In this document: piece by piece, positions 18,738 to 26,900 of the stretch | Position numbering within the stretch: the stretch's first letter is position 1 | Layout of the letters: the number at the start of each line of letters is the position of its first letter | Assembly (NCBI RefSeq): GCF_003149105.1 | Contig: NZ_QGDS01000001.1 | Location: forward strand, 325,334 to 389,333 | From: Faecalicatena contorta | GTDB taxonomy: Bacteria > Bacillota > Clostridia > Lachnospirales > Lachnospiraceae | DNA: 64,000 nucleotides | Direction of reading: 5' to 3' | The notes under the pieces: model-generated | Database searches by the model: none | What the model saw: only the letters and a program-made list of their open reading frames with translations | What the model was told of the DNA's origin: nothing | Made by a program: the position numbers and the translations under genes

Positions 18738-19537
18738 AAGCATTATATCGGGAAAATCTTTTGCTTATGACAGGCACTATTCTGCTGGCAGTGATTATTT
18801 TACTGGCTATATTGGTGCCGGCTTTTTCCCCTTATTCTTATCAGGCCCAGGATGTAAATATCCAGAATTCCGGCTCTTCATTTTTTCATATATTTGGCAC
18901 CGATAAGTTTGGCAGGGATATTTTTGTGAGAGTCTGGTACGGGACCAGAATCAGCCTTCTTGTAGGGATTGGAAGTGCCCTGATATGTGGTACATTGGGG
19001 ATTTTATATGGAAGTATTGCAGGATATGCAGGAGGCAAAGCTGATATCCTTTTAATGCGTCTTGCTGACGTCATAGATTCCATTCCTTCTTTACTTTACG
19101 TGATTTTGATTATGCTGGTATTGGGTGCAAATGTGGGAAGTATTCTTTTGGGAATCTGTATTTCAGGCTGGATTGAACTTTCCCGGGTTGTGAGAGGGGA
19201 AGTAATGCGGCTTAAAAATCAGGAGTTTTGTATTGCAGCAAGGATGGCAGGAGCCAGACCAGGCAGAATATTAAGGCGGCACCTCCTGCCAAACGGGTTA
19301 GGACCTGTCATTGTAAATGTGACCTTCCTGGTTCCAAAAGCCATTTTCACAGAGGCATTTTTAAGCTTTGTAGGCGTAGGTATATCTGCACCCGCCGCCA
19401 GCCTGGGGACTTTGATTCAGGAGTCCAGGAGTCAGATGCTGGTTTACCCCACCCAAATGCTGTATCCTGTTTTAGTCCTTTGTATTCTGATTTTGTCCAT
19501 GAACCTGATAGGAGCGGGACTAGAGCGCAGAAATTAG
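18734..19537 (+). CDS. ABC transporter permease, oligopeptide/nickel (DppC/NikC) family
   Basis: A 267-residue permease with an N-terminal helix (MTGTILLAVIILLAILVPAF), the family FGTDKFGRDIFVRVWYG segment just outside the first helix, and the ATPase-docking loop CIAARMAGARPGRILRRH. The ATG at 18734 overlaps the previous stop as ATGA and is preceded by AAGGAGG. It pairs with the DppB-like permease to form the translocation pore. Confidence 0.93.
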   Translation: MKALYRENLLLMTGTILLAVIILLAILVPAFSPYSYQAQDVNIQNSGSSFFHIFGTDKFGRDIFVRVWYGTRISLLVGIGSALICGTLGILYGSIAGYAGGKADILLMRLADVIDSIPSLLYVILIMLVLGANVGSILLGICISGWIELSRVVRGEVMRLKNQEFCIAARMAGARPGRILRRHLLPNGLGPVIVNVTFLVPKAIFTEAFLSFVGVGISAPAASLGTLIQESRSQMLVYPTQMLYPVLVLCILILSMNLIGAGLERRN

Positions 19538-19538
19538 T

Positions 19539-19640
19539 GAAACATCCATGTGACTAAGGCATGAAAGTACCCCGCCAAAGTCCACAGGATGTACTTTGCC
19601 GCTAAGGCTTGAAAAGACCAAGCCTAAGTGGCATAAGTAG
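19539..19640 (+). repeat. Hairpin repeat copy E (long form)
   Basis: A long-form copy filling the gap between the DppC-like permease and the fused ATPase gene. It starts one base after the permease stop. Left half: AAGGCATGAAAGTACCCCGCC, where GGC/GCC pair. Right half: CTAAGGCTTG AAAAGAC CAAGCCTAAG. Outer arms CATCC/GGATG are present. Confidence 0.83.
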
Positions 19641-19654
19641 AAAGGGATTTGAAA

Positions 19655-21490
19655 ATGAGTGTATTGTGTGTACAGGATTTGAGTGTACAATTTCATGACA
19701 GACATGCCAAAGGAGAAACGGTAAGAGGTGTCACATTTACGGTGGAGCCAGGAGAAATTGTAGGGATTGTAGGAGAATCTGGTTCTGGAAAGAGTACCGC
19801 TATGCAAGCCATTTTAGGGCTTCTTCCTGAGCGGGCTGAAATCAGATGCCGGAAGCTGCTCCTTGAACAGGAAGATATCACACCCCCCTGTAACAGGAAA
19901 TCCGGCAGGCAAGAGCAGAAAGCTTATGAAAAGAGAATGGAAAGAATCCGCGGAAAACATATTTCTATGGTATTTCAGGACCCACTGACCTATCTAAATC
20001 CTACGGTAAAAATCGGCAGGCAGATTACGGAAGTCATCCGTGTCCACAATAAAACATGCAGCCGGAATAAGGCAAAAGAGAGGGCGCTGGAGCTTTTAGA
20101 TATGGTAGGAATCCGGCAGCCCGCCAGGAGGCTGACCCAGTATCCTTTTGAGTTGTCGGGTGGTATGCGGCAGAGAGTGGCAATTGCAATTGCACTTGCC
20201 TGTGAGCCGAAACTGTTAATTGCGGATGAGCCGACGACTGCTTTGGATGTTACCGTACAGGGGCAGATTCTTCAGCTTCTAAATAGAATTTCCAAAGAAA
20301 CAGGAACTTCTGTTTTGTTTGTAAGTCATGACTTGGGTGTTATTGCATCTATATGCAGCCGGGTAATTGTGATGCAAAACGGAAAAATCATAGAAGAAGG
20401 TACTACAGAAGAGATTTTCTGGGAACCCCGGCAAAAATATACAAAAGAACTTATTGATAAAGCCTCTCAGCTGCAGGAACCCTCTGATAAGGGGGGGGGC
20501 CGGGAGCCGCTGCTTTCGGTAGAACATGCCTCAAAGCAGTATCTGGCTAAAAGCAGATGGAATTTAAGGGGAGACAAGTCAGCAGTGGAGGATGTTTCCT
20601 TCCATATTTGTAAAGGAGAAACTTTTGGATTGGTTGGAGAAAGCGGATGCGGAAAAACCACACTGGCCGGAATGATTACCGGAATGCATCAGCCTACGGG
20701 GGGCGGTATAATGTTTAAAGGCAAGCCTCTTGTACAGATGAACCGGCAGATTCAGATGGTATTTCAGGACCCATATGCATCCTTAAATCCCAGGATGACA
20801 ATTCAAGAGACATTAGAGGAACCGCTTCTTATCAATACGAAATTGTCTATGGGGGAACGAAATCAAAAAATAAGAGAACTTTTAGAGATGGTCGGCCTTT
20901 CCTTAAAAGATGCGGGAAAATATCCCCGTGCATTCTCCGGAGGACAGCGCCAGCGTATTGGAATTGCAAGAGCACTGATACTGGAGCCAGAGCTGATTGT
21001 ATGTGATGAGCCAGTATCTGCTCTGGATATTTCCACACAGGAGCAAATACTGGAGCTTCTGGAACAAATACAGAAGGAACGGCAAATTTCCACTTTGTTT
21101 ATTTCTCATGATTTAAGTGTTGTAAAAAGAATCAGCCAAAGAATGGGAGTCATGTATGGCGGCCGTATTGTAGAGGTGGGAAATACTAGGAGCATTTATG
21201 AAGATCCCTGGCACCCGTACACAAAGACCCTTTTGTCAGCAATTTTGACACCCGATCCCAGGATAGCCAGAAAACGGCGGGGTATGTGGAAAGTGGAAGA
21301 GTTAAGAGGAGAGCAGGCTTCTGATACAGCCTGCCCCTTTGCCTCCAGATGCGGATATACTATGGAATGCTGCCATACCCAGAGACTGGAGACATATTCT
21401 TTTGAAGAACGGGAGATTGCCTGTTTCCTGTATTCACAAGAACATACCGGCAGAAGAAGTGATGACTACAAGATGAGTTCTCAGATATAA
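19655..21490 (+). CDS. Fused ABC transporter ATPase (DppD-DppF-like, two nucleotide-binding domains)
   Basis: A 611-residue protein with two complete ABC ATPase domains, usually made as separate DppD and DppF subunits. NBD1 (about residues 1-270): GESGSGKST, LSGGMRQR, LLIADEPTTALD. NBD2 (about 285-575): GESGCGKTT, FSGGQRQR, LIVCDEPVSALD. A cysteine-rich tail CPFASRCGYTMEC is typical of this family. The ATG at 19655 is preferred because AAAGGG lies 8 bases upstream. The linker between the two domains is encoded over a run of nine G residues at 20491-20499, a place prone to slippage. Confidence 0.93.
   Translation: MSVLCVQDLSVQFHDRHAKGETVRGVTFTVEPGEIVGIVGESGSGKSTAMQAILGLLPERAEIRCRKLLLEQEDITPPCNRKSGRQEQKAYEKRMERIRGKHISMVFQDPLTYLNPTVKIGRQITEVIRVHNKTCSRNKAKERALELLDMVGIRQPARRLTQYPFELSGGMRQRVAIAIALACEPKLLIADEPTTALDVTVQGQILQLLNRISKETGTSVLFVSHDLGVIASICSRVIVMQNGKIIEEGTTEEIFWEPRQKYTKELIDKASQLQEPSDKGGGREPLLSVEHASKQYLAKSRWNLRGDKSAVEDVSFHICKGETFGLVGESGCGKTTLAGMITGMHQPTGGGIMFKGKPLVQMNRQIQMVFQDPYASLNPRMTIQETLEEPLLINTKLSMGERNQKIRELLEMVGLSLKDAGKYPRAFSGGQRQRIGIARALILEPELIVCDEPVSALDISTQEQILELLEQIQKERQISTLFISHDLSVVKRISQRMGVMYGGRIVEVGNTRSIYEDPWHPYTKTLLSAILTPDPRIARKRRGMWKVEELRGEQASDTACPFASRCGYTMECCHTQRLETYSFEEREIACFLYSQEHTGRRSDDYKMSSQI
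20491..20499 (+). repeat. G9 homopolymer in the linker of the fused ATPase
   Basis: Nine consecutive G residues encode the Gly-Gly-Gly linker between the two ATPase domains. Loss of one G brings a TAG into frame within about ten codons; gain of one G also meets a stop soon after. Either change would leave only the first ATPase domain. Confidence 0.8.
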
Positions 21491-21605
21491 GGAAACAACC
21501 ATCTTGCTAAGTTCGAAAGGCCCCCCTATTGGTAAACTTTCATTAAGCCAGCTGGTTGTGCTTTACTACTAGGTTGGAAAAAAACTCACTAAGTGAATAT
21601 AAGTA
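21490..21605 (+). repeat. Divergent hairpin repeat copy G
   Basis: A degraded or variant long-form copy between the ATPase and binding-protein genes. It starts GGAAACAACCATCTTGCTAAG and later has GTGCTTTACTACTAGG and CACTAAGTGAATATAAG, aligning with the left and right halves of the better copies but with many differences. Base pairing is poorer than in the other copies. Confidence 0.55.
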
Positions 21606-21616
21606 AGGAGCGGAAG

Positions 21617-23221
21617 ATGAAAAAAATATTAAGTGTTTTGTTGTCTGTTGTTCTGTTTGGAACCTGCATTTTGAGTGGGTGCGGAAGACAGGAGGAAACA
21701 GAAGAACAGAAGGAAATTGTGGTGGCAACAAATAGTGAAACCGGGGGACTGGACCCTGCGGGGATGATAGCTTTGACCTATCTTGCCTATTCTGTTGCTG
21801 CACTGGATGAATTGCTGACCTACAATGAAGCCGGTGAGATTGAATACCGGGCAGCGGAGTCTTATGAGGTAAATGATGATTCTACCATATGGACATTTCA
21901 TCTGCGTAAAGATGCTATGTGGTCAGATGGAACTCCGGTGACGTCTGCTGACTTTCTCAATACGATGCTCAGAGCGCTGGACCCCAAAAGTGGAAATGGT
22001 TATGCAAATTATCTTTTTCCGATTCAGAATGCAGAAGCTATTTACAATGGAAAGGCCGATGCGGACAGTCTGGGCGTGAAGACACCGGATGACAATACCC
22101 TTATATTTATATTAGAGAAACCATGTGTGTATTTTCTGGATTTGCTGAGGCTTCCAGTCTATACTCCTTCCTGTGTGAAATACGCGGATGAGGTGGGAAG
22201 CGGATGGGATAAAAATCCATCTTCCAGCGTATCCAACGGTCCCTTTTATTTATCAGAGTATGTACCCGAACAGTACTTTGTATTAAAAAAGAACCCCCAA
22301 TATTGGAATGCGGAGTCTATAAAGCTGGATCAGATTACTTACCGTTTTTTTGATAACCAGCAATCTATGGCAACTGCTTATGAAACCGGAGAGGTGGATG
22401 TTGCACCTTCTTTACAGTCCTCTGTAATGAAATTGTACGAAGGCCGGGATGACCTGGTGATTACTGATACAATAGCCACCAGATACATTTATCCGAACTT
22501 AAATGTAGAACCTCTGGATGATGTGCGGGTAAGAAAAGCGCTTAATCTTGCAATCAACCGGGAAGAGCTCTGCAAAGTCCTGGGAGAGGATACAGAGCCT
22601 GCCGTGAATTTTATTGCCAGATATATGAAGGATAAAAACACTGGAAATTATTTTGTAGACGAAGCAGAGCCTCCTTTTGAGGAGAATCTGGCTGAAGCAA
22701 AACAACTTCTGGCAGAGGCCGGATATCCAGACGGAGAAGGATTCCCCACCTTAACTTATAAATATCCTTCTTTAGAAATGGATTCCGATACGGCACAGGT
22801 TATTCAGGAGCAGCTGAAAAAGAATCTGAACATTTCCATTGAATTGAGTGCTCAGGAATTGCAGGTAAATTACACAGACCGGAGAGCAGGTGATTTCCAG
22901 CTATGCAGAATGAACTGGACGGCGGATTTTGCGGACCCTTATACTTATCTGTCCCTGCTTTTGTCCAACAGCACTTACAATTGCAGTGGTATTTCAAATG
23001 AAAAATATGATACACTTGTAGCACAGTCAGACGTAGAGACAGATCCGCTGAAGCGTGCCAAGTTAATGCATGAGGCAGAGTACCTGGCAGTGGGGGAGGA
23101 GTTTTATATCATTCCTTTATACTCTATGAAAAGCTGTAATTTGATTCGCCCTCAGATTACGGGAATCACACAGAATCCTGCTACTGGTGCATTAGAATAC
23201 AGGTATGCAGATATAAATTAA
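21617..23221 (+). CDS. Extracellular solute-binding lipoprotein, OppA/DppA family
   Basis: A 534-residue protein with a lipoprotein signal peptide: MKK, a hydrophobic core, and the lipobox LSGC at about residues 20-23. The mature protein begins with a charged linker, then SETGGLDPAG and the family segments WTFHLRKDAMWSDGTPV and NGPFYLSEY. It would deliver substrate to the two permeases. The ATG at 21617 follows TAAGGAG. Family members bind peptides, nickel chelates, heme or aminolevulinate; B12-locus placement suggests a tetrapyrrole-related or metal ligand, but this is inference. Confidence 0.92.
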   Translation: MKKILSVLLSVVLFGTCILSGCGRQEETEEQKEIVVATNSETGGLDPAGMIALTYLAYSVAALDELLTYNEAGEIEYRAAESYEVNDDSTIWTFHLRKDAMWSDGTPVTSADFLNTMLRALDPKSGNGYANYLFPIQNAEAIYNGKADADSLGVKTPDDNTLIFILEKPCVYFLDLLRLPVYTPSCVKYADEVGSGWDKNPSSSVSNGPFYLSEYVPEQYFVLKKNPQYWNAESIKLDQITYRFFDNQQSMATAYETGEVDVAPSLQSSVMKLYEGRDDLVITDTIATRYIYPNLNVEPLDDVRVRKALNLAINREELCKVLGEDTEPAVNFIARYMKDKNTGNYFVDEAEPPFEENLAEAKQLLAEAGYPDGEGFPTLTYKYPSLEMDSDTAQVIQEQLKKNLNISIELSAQELQVNYTDRRAGDFQLCRMNWTADFADPYTYLSLLLSNSTYNCSGISNEKYDTLVAQSDVETDPLKRAKLMHEAEYLAVGEEFYIIPLYSMKSCNLIRPQITGITQNPATGALEYRYADIN

Positions 23222-23249
23222 TCCAGATAGAAGAGGTAAGGAGACAGGC

Positions 23250-24260
23250 ATGTTCCATGTTGTGACAGGAGGAAGCGGAAGCGGGAAATCTGCCTTTGCG
23301 GAAGAGATAATTTGCAAATACCATCGGGAATCTATAGCAGATGGTTCAGCGGGAAATTTAATATATGTGGCTACTATGATTCCTTATGGTGAAGAGACTA
23401 TGCAAAAAATCCACCGCCACCAGATGATGAGAGAGAAAAAAGGGTTTTTTACCATGGAGTGTTATACAGGATTGGAAAGACTGAGTAAATCAGTTTTTTT
23501 TCAAAAAGATCCTGAGAAGCCCTGTATCTTATTAGAGTGCATGTCTAATTTGACAGCCAATGAAATATATGAGCCGGATGGAGCCGGGATACATGCCGCA
23601 GAAAAAATTCTGCAGGGAATTAAAGATTTAAAGCAGATGAGCTGTCATCTGGTAATCGTGACAAATGAAGTCTGCTCAGATTCTGCAGAGGATTCGAAAG
23701 AAATGAAATTTTACAAACAGGTACTTTCGAAAGTCAACCGGGATATGGCAGAGATGGCAGATAGGGTAACAGAAGTCGTGTATGGAATCCCTGTTACGGT
23801 CAAAGGGAAATCATTCAGGAACATGAAAGAAGGAGCGGCAGGAAAAGAGATGGGCCAGAAAGAAACCCTGAGAATGGTGGTAGGCGGCGCTTACCAGGGA
23901 AAGCGTAAGTTTGCTGAAAAACTATATGGAAACCTGCACTGGGTAAACGGTGAAAGCTGTCCTCTGGAAGAAGTTTACACCTGTGAAGGAATTTATCATT
24001 TTGAGAAATATATTAGAAGGATGCTGAAGGAAGGCAGAGAGTTTAAAGGACTGGCAGATTCCATTGCACGGAATAACCCGGGGCTGGTAATTCTAGTGGA
24101 TGAGATTGGCTGTGGATTGGTTCCTGCGGATGCGTTTGAGCGGAAGTTCAGGGAACAGGCCGGCCGTATTTGTACAGAACTGGCAGAGCGCTCCCTTCGG
24201 GTGGACAGGGTAGTGTGTGGTGTGGGAATACCATTAAAAAATGAGGAGAAGAGAATATGA
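23250..24260 (+). CDS. cobU: CobU-like adenosylcobinamide kinase/guanylyltransferase with a second, degenerate CobU domain
   Basis: A 336-residue protein, about twice the usual CobU length of 180. Residues 1 to about 195 form a complete CobU: P-loop GGSGSGKSAFAE, the histidine region IHRHQMMREKKGFFTME (His accepts GMP in the family) and a TNEV...VNRDMAEMADRV end. Residues about 208-336 repeat the fold: GGAYQGKRKFAE, DEIGCGLVPADAF, FREQAGRICTELAERS and a final GIPLK. This second unit lacks the HRxRR-like region. It phosphorylates and guanylylates adenosylcobinamide. The stop overlaps cbiC as ATGA. Confidence 0.9.
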   Translation: MFHVVTGGSGSGKSAFAEEIICKYHRESIADGSAGNLIYVATMIPYGEETMQKIHRHQMMREKKGFFTMECYTGLERLSKSVFFQKDPEKPCILLECMSNLTANEIYEPDGAGIHAAEKILQGIKDLKQMSCHLVIVTNEVCSDSAEDSKEMKFYKQVLSKVNRDMAEMADRVTEVVYGIPVTVKGKSFRNMKEGAAGKEMGQKETLRMVVGGAYQGKRKFAEKLYGNLHWVNGESCPLEEVYTCEGIYHFEKYIRRMLKEGREFKGLADSIARNNPGLVILVDEIGCGLVPADAFERKFREQAGRICTELAERSLRVDRVVCGVGIPLKNEEKRI

Positions 24261-24889
24261 ATCATATAGAATTAGAAAAGGTACTGCCAGAGGAAATTGA
24301 GGCCAGGAGCTTCGAACTCATTACAGAAGAATTGGGAGACACTCCGTTGATTCCAGGAACAGAAGCGATTGTAAAAAGATGTATTCACACCAGTGCAGAT
24401 TTTGATTATGCCCAAAATCTTGTATTCACGGAGAATGCAGTAGAGCGCGCACTGAATGCCTTGAAAAACGGAGCCTCTATTGTTACAGACACACAAATGG
24501 GAAAAGCCGGAATTAGTAAGAAGACACTGGCGCAGTACGGCGGAGAAGTTTACTGCTTCATGTCCGATGAGGATGTGGCACAGACAGCGAAAGAGCAGGG
24601 AACTACCCGTGCCGCCGCCAGCATGGATAAGGCGGCTGCCTTAGATAAAAACCTGATTTTTGCTGTAGGGAATGCCCCTACCGCTCTGGTCAGGCTTTAT
24701 GAACTGGTACAGGAAGGAAAACTGAAACCGGAACTAATCATTGCAGTGCCGGTTGGGTTTGTAAATGTTGTTCAGTCAAAAGAACTAATACTAGACCTGG
24801 AAGAAATACCGTCGATTGTAGCAAAAGGAAGAAAAGGCGGAAGCAACATTGCGGCGTGCATCTGTAATGCACTGTTGTATATGCTGTAA
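24257..24889 (+). CDS. cbiC: CbiC, cobalt-precorrin-8 methylmutase
   Basis: A 210-residue enzyme that migrates the methyl group from C11 to C12, giving cobyrinate. The catalytic histidine (His44) lies in RCIHTSADFDYA, and VGNAPTALVRLYEL and VGFVNVVQSKE are conserved family segments. Its start overlaps the cobU end by four bases. It lies far from the other cbi ring genes, separated by the ABC transporter, which links that transporter to the same locus. Confidence 0.95.
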   Translation: MNHIELEKVLPEEIEARSFELITEELGDTPLIPGTEAIVKRCIHTSADFDYAQNLVFTENAVERALNALKNGASIVTDTQMGKAGISKKTLAQYGGEVYCFMSDEDVAQTAKEQGTTRAAASMDKAAALDKNLIFAVGNAPTALVRLYELVQEGKLKPELIIAVPVGFVNVVQSKELILDLEEIPSIVAKGRKGGSNIAACICNALLYML

Positions 24890-24904
24890 TTTCATCCATG
24901 AAAA

Positions 24905-24916
24905 TTATCTAGATAA
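24905..24916. other. Perfect 12-bp palindrome between cbiC and sirC
   Basis: TTATCTAGATAA is a perfect palindrome in the short gap before sirC. It could bind a dimeric regulator or be chance in an AT-rich gap. No function can be assigned. Confidence 0.4.
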
Positions 24917-24946
24917 ATTTGGAATATTTTTTGAGAGGTGAGTCGG

Positions 24947-25414
24947 TTGGAAAAAGCATATTTTCCCATGTTTGTGGATATATCAGAAATGAAGATTGTA
25001 GCTGTCGGGGGCGGGAAGATTGCCTCCAGGCGGGTAGCGGTACTTACACAGTTTGCCGGGAGTATTACTGTCATAGCCCCGGAAACTACAGAGTCCCTAA
25101 AAGAACTTGAATCGGCCGGAAAAATCCATTGTGTGCGCAGAGGTTATAAAGAAGCGGACATTAGGGAGGCCGACATGGTCCTGGCAGCTACAAATAACAA
25201 ACAATTGAACCACCGCATTTTAACAGATTGCAGGGAAGAGGAACAAAAAAGCGGCAGAAAAATTCTGATTAATGTAGCGGACGATAGAAGCCTGTGCGAC
25301 TTCTATTTTCCGTCAGTCATAACGAGAGATGAGATTGTCATAGGTATAAATTCCAGCGGGAACAATCCTGGCAAGGTAAAACAGCTGCGGGAGAAACTAG
25401 AAGGAGAACTTTAA
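24947..25414 (+). CDS. sirC: SirC-like precorrin-2 dehydrogenase
   Basis: A 155-residue NAD-binding protein similar in size to the stand-alone YlnF/SirC dehydrogenases. A Rossmann motif VAVGGGKIASRRV is near residue 20, and INVADDRSLCDFYFPSVI plus GINSSGNNPGKVK are family landmarks. It oxidises precorrin-2 to sirohydrochlorin, the substrate of CbiK. The TTG start at 24947 is chosen because GAGAGGTGAG lies just upstream; a GTG at 24938 falls inside that site. It closes the B12 locus. Confidence 0.85.
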   Translation: MEKAYFPMFVDISEMKIVAVGGGKIASRRVAVLTQFAGSITVIAPETTESLKELESAGKIHCVRRGYKEADIREADMVLAATNNKQLNHRILTDCREEEQKSGRKILINVADDRSLCDFYFPSVITRDEIVIGINSSGNNPGKVKQLREKLEGEL

Positions 25415-25500
25415 ATGCCGAATTGTTATGCACAGGCAAACCACATCATTCATTCAGTGAAAAAATCATATCCCGAATCCTGAAAATAAGAAATTCTTTC

Positions 25501-25529
25501 TTGCTTTTGCATAACATGAGCAGTATAAT
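25501..25529 (+). promoter_or_regulatory. Promoter of the tRNA-Gly gene
   Basis: A -35 box TTGCTT (25501-25506) and a -10 box TATAAT (25524-25529) are separated by 17 bp. The predicted start is about five bases before the mature tRNA. Confidence 0.8.
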
Positions 25530-25540
25530 AATTACGTGGT

Positions 25541-25611
25541 GCAGATATAGTTCATTGGTAGAATGCCAGCTTCCCAAGCTGGAGAGGCGGGTTCGATTCC
25601 CGTTATCTGCT
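25541..25611 (+). tRNA. tRNA-Gly (anticodon CCC)
   Basis: A 71-nt cloverleaf. Acceptor arm GCAGATA pairs with TATCTGC, with T as discriminator. The D arm contains AGTTCATTGGTAGAAT, the anticodon stem CCAGC/GCTGG encloses the loop TTCCCAA with anticodon CCC, and the T arm is CGGG TTCGATT CCCG. CCA is not encoded. It reads GGG glycine codons. It has its own strong promoter and a terminator directly downstream, so it is a single-gene unit. Confidence 0.96.
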
Positions 25612-25620
25612 TTGTGTTTG

Positions 25621-25662
25621 AAGTGCTATGTGCCGTATTTACTGGGTGCACAGCACTTTTTT
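25621..25662 (+). terminator. Rho-independent terminator after tRNA-Gly
   Basis: AAGTGCTATGTGCC pairs imperfectly with GGTGCACAGCACTT, followed by a T tract. A near copy of this terminator occurs at 26744-26787. Confidence 0.85.
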
Positions 25663-25822
25663 AATCCTGTAAAACATAAAAGGGGGCAAACTATATTATC
25701 TTTGCATTATCCCCGGAAATCTCCTGGGAATCAGCCCAAACCCCAGAATGGAAAATGAAAAGCACCAAATATTGAAATAGCCCATATAGTGAAAAGAGGA
25801 CGATAAAGCCAGGAGTGTATTT

Positions 25823-26698
25823 ATGAGATTTTCATTATCTTTATCTGGAGGGGGTGCAAGAGGCGCAGTCCATGTAGGTGTCTTAAAAGCGCTGGAGGAA
25901 GAGGGGCTTAAACCGGCTGCTCTATCTGGAACAAGTGCCGGGGCCTTTGTAGCTGCTTTATATGCCTATGGAATATCGGTGGAAGAGCTGGAACAATGGG
26001 TACATTGGCTTGCCAGAAATGGAATGTGGTATGTGGATGTGGATTTTGGGGGCATACTCAAGTTAATTGCACAGGTATTTTTTAAAAAGGAAATCATGTT
26101 ATCAGGTCTCATCAAAGGGAAGAAATTAGAAGGGCTCATCTGTGGGATTATTGGTGATATCCAAATAGAAGAGATTCCCAAAAAACTGATTATACCAGCG
26201 GTGGATTTGAATACTGGGAAGACCATTGTTTTCGCGAACAGAATCCAGGAAAAGGGAGAGATTGGAAAAGAAATACAGTGGGAGACAAGGGGAAGACTGT
26301 GTAAAATCGTCCGGGCAAGTGCTTCGGTTCCGGGAATATTTCAGCCAGTAGAGTGGAATCCGTATTATCTTGTCGATGGAGGTATTACACATAATCTTCC
26401 GGTAGATCTACTGGCAGAGATTGGAGAAGATAATATTTTAGCCGTAAGTGCGGGAATCATGTATAAAAAGCCGAAAGACAGGTCGATCGTAGAGGTGCTG
26501 ACCCACTCTTTTTCAATTATGGGGGAAACTTTAAAGGAATGTACTTCTAACCAGGAGCGTTTTTTGCTGAAGCCGGAACTTCCAGAGGAAGCCGGATTAT
26601 TAAGCTTTGAATATATGACAGAATGCATGAGCTTGGGATATGAAGAGACTAAGGAGAGAATGCCTCAAATTAAGAAAGCATTAGGTGTCCCGATTTGA
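25823..26698 (+). CDS. Patatin-like phospholipase (RssA-type)
   Basis: A 291-residue serine hydrolase of the patatin family. The oxyanion loop SGGGARGAVHVG opens the protein, the nucleophile serine lies in SGTSAGAFVAAL (about residues 38-49), and the catalytic aspartate is in VDGGITHNLP. These form the Ser-Asp dyad of patatin phospholipases. There is no signal peptide, so it is cytoplasmic. CCAGGAGTG precedes the ATG. It is a lone gene bracketed by two similar terminators. Its substrate is unknown. Confidence 0.92.
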   Translation: MRFSLSLSGGGARGAVHVGVLKALEEEGLKPAALSGTSAGAFVAALYAYGISVEELEQWVHWLARNGMWYVDVDFGGILKLIAQVFFKKEIMLSGLIKGKKLEGLICGIIGDIQIEEIPKKLIIPAVDLNTGKTIVFANRIQEKGEIGKEIQWETRGRLCKIVRASASVPGIFQPVEWNPYYLVDGGITHNLPVDLLAEIGEDNILAVSAGIMYKKPKDRSIVEVLTHSFSIMGETLKECTSNQERFLLKPELPEEAGLLSFEYMTECMSLGYEETKERMPQIKKALGVPI

Positions 26699-26743
26699 AG
26701 AACGGCTTATGAGTGAGACTTGTTGTCTTTGCGGTTGTGTTTG

Positions 26744-26787
26744 AAGTGCTGTGTACCTGTTTTGCAAGGTCCACAGCACTTTTTTTC
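26744..26787 (+). terminator. Rho-independent terminator after the patatin-like gene
   Basis: AAGTGCTGTG pairs with CACAGCACTT, followed by a run of T. The stem and the preceding TTGTGTTTG resemble the tRNA-Gly terminator region 1.1 kb upstream. Confidence 0.88.
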
Positions 26788-26900
26788 TTTTATGAAATAT
26801 AAAGAGCAGCTTAAATCCAGTTTGTTTTGCGGGGAAATTAATTTATGAGGATGGCTTGACTTTATTTCCCGTTATTGGTTATTAAAAAAATTCTGGTCTT

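Noticed and set aside
17741..19557. Shared Lys-His-Pro-Cys-Asp endings as a protein sorting motif
   Set aside because: They are encoded by the left end of the repeat element, so the similarity is a by-product of the DNA repeat.
23494..23501. T8 run in cobU as a phase-variable tract
   Set aside because: It encodes ordinary Phe codons within the domain core, and runs of this length are common in AT-leaning genomes; unlike the G9 run it is not at a domain hinge.
2110..25500. Cobalamin riboswitch within the B12 locus
   Set aside because: The gaps between genes are short or filled by hairpin repeats, and none shows a B12-box-like conserved core. A riboswitch, if any, would be upstream of cbiM outside the window.
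25423..25758. An open frame of 111 codons across the tRNA-Gly gene
   Set aside because: It overlaps the tRNA and its terminator, lacks a ribosome site and resembles no protein.
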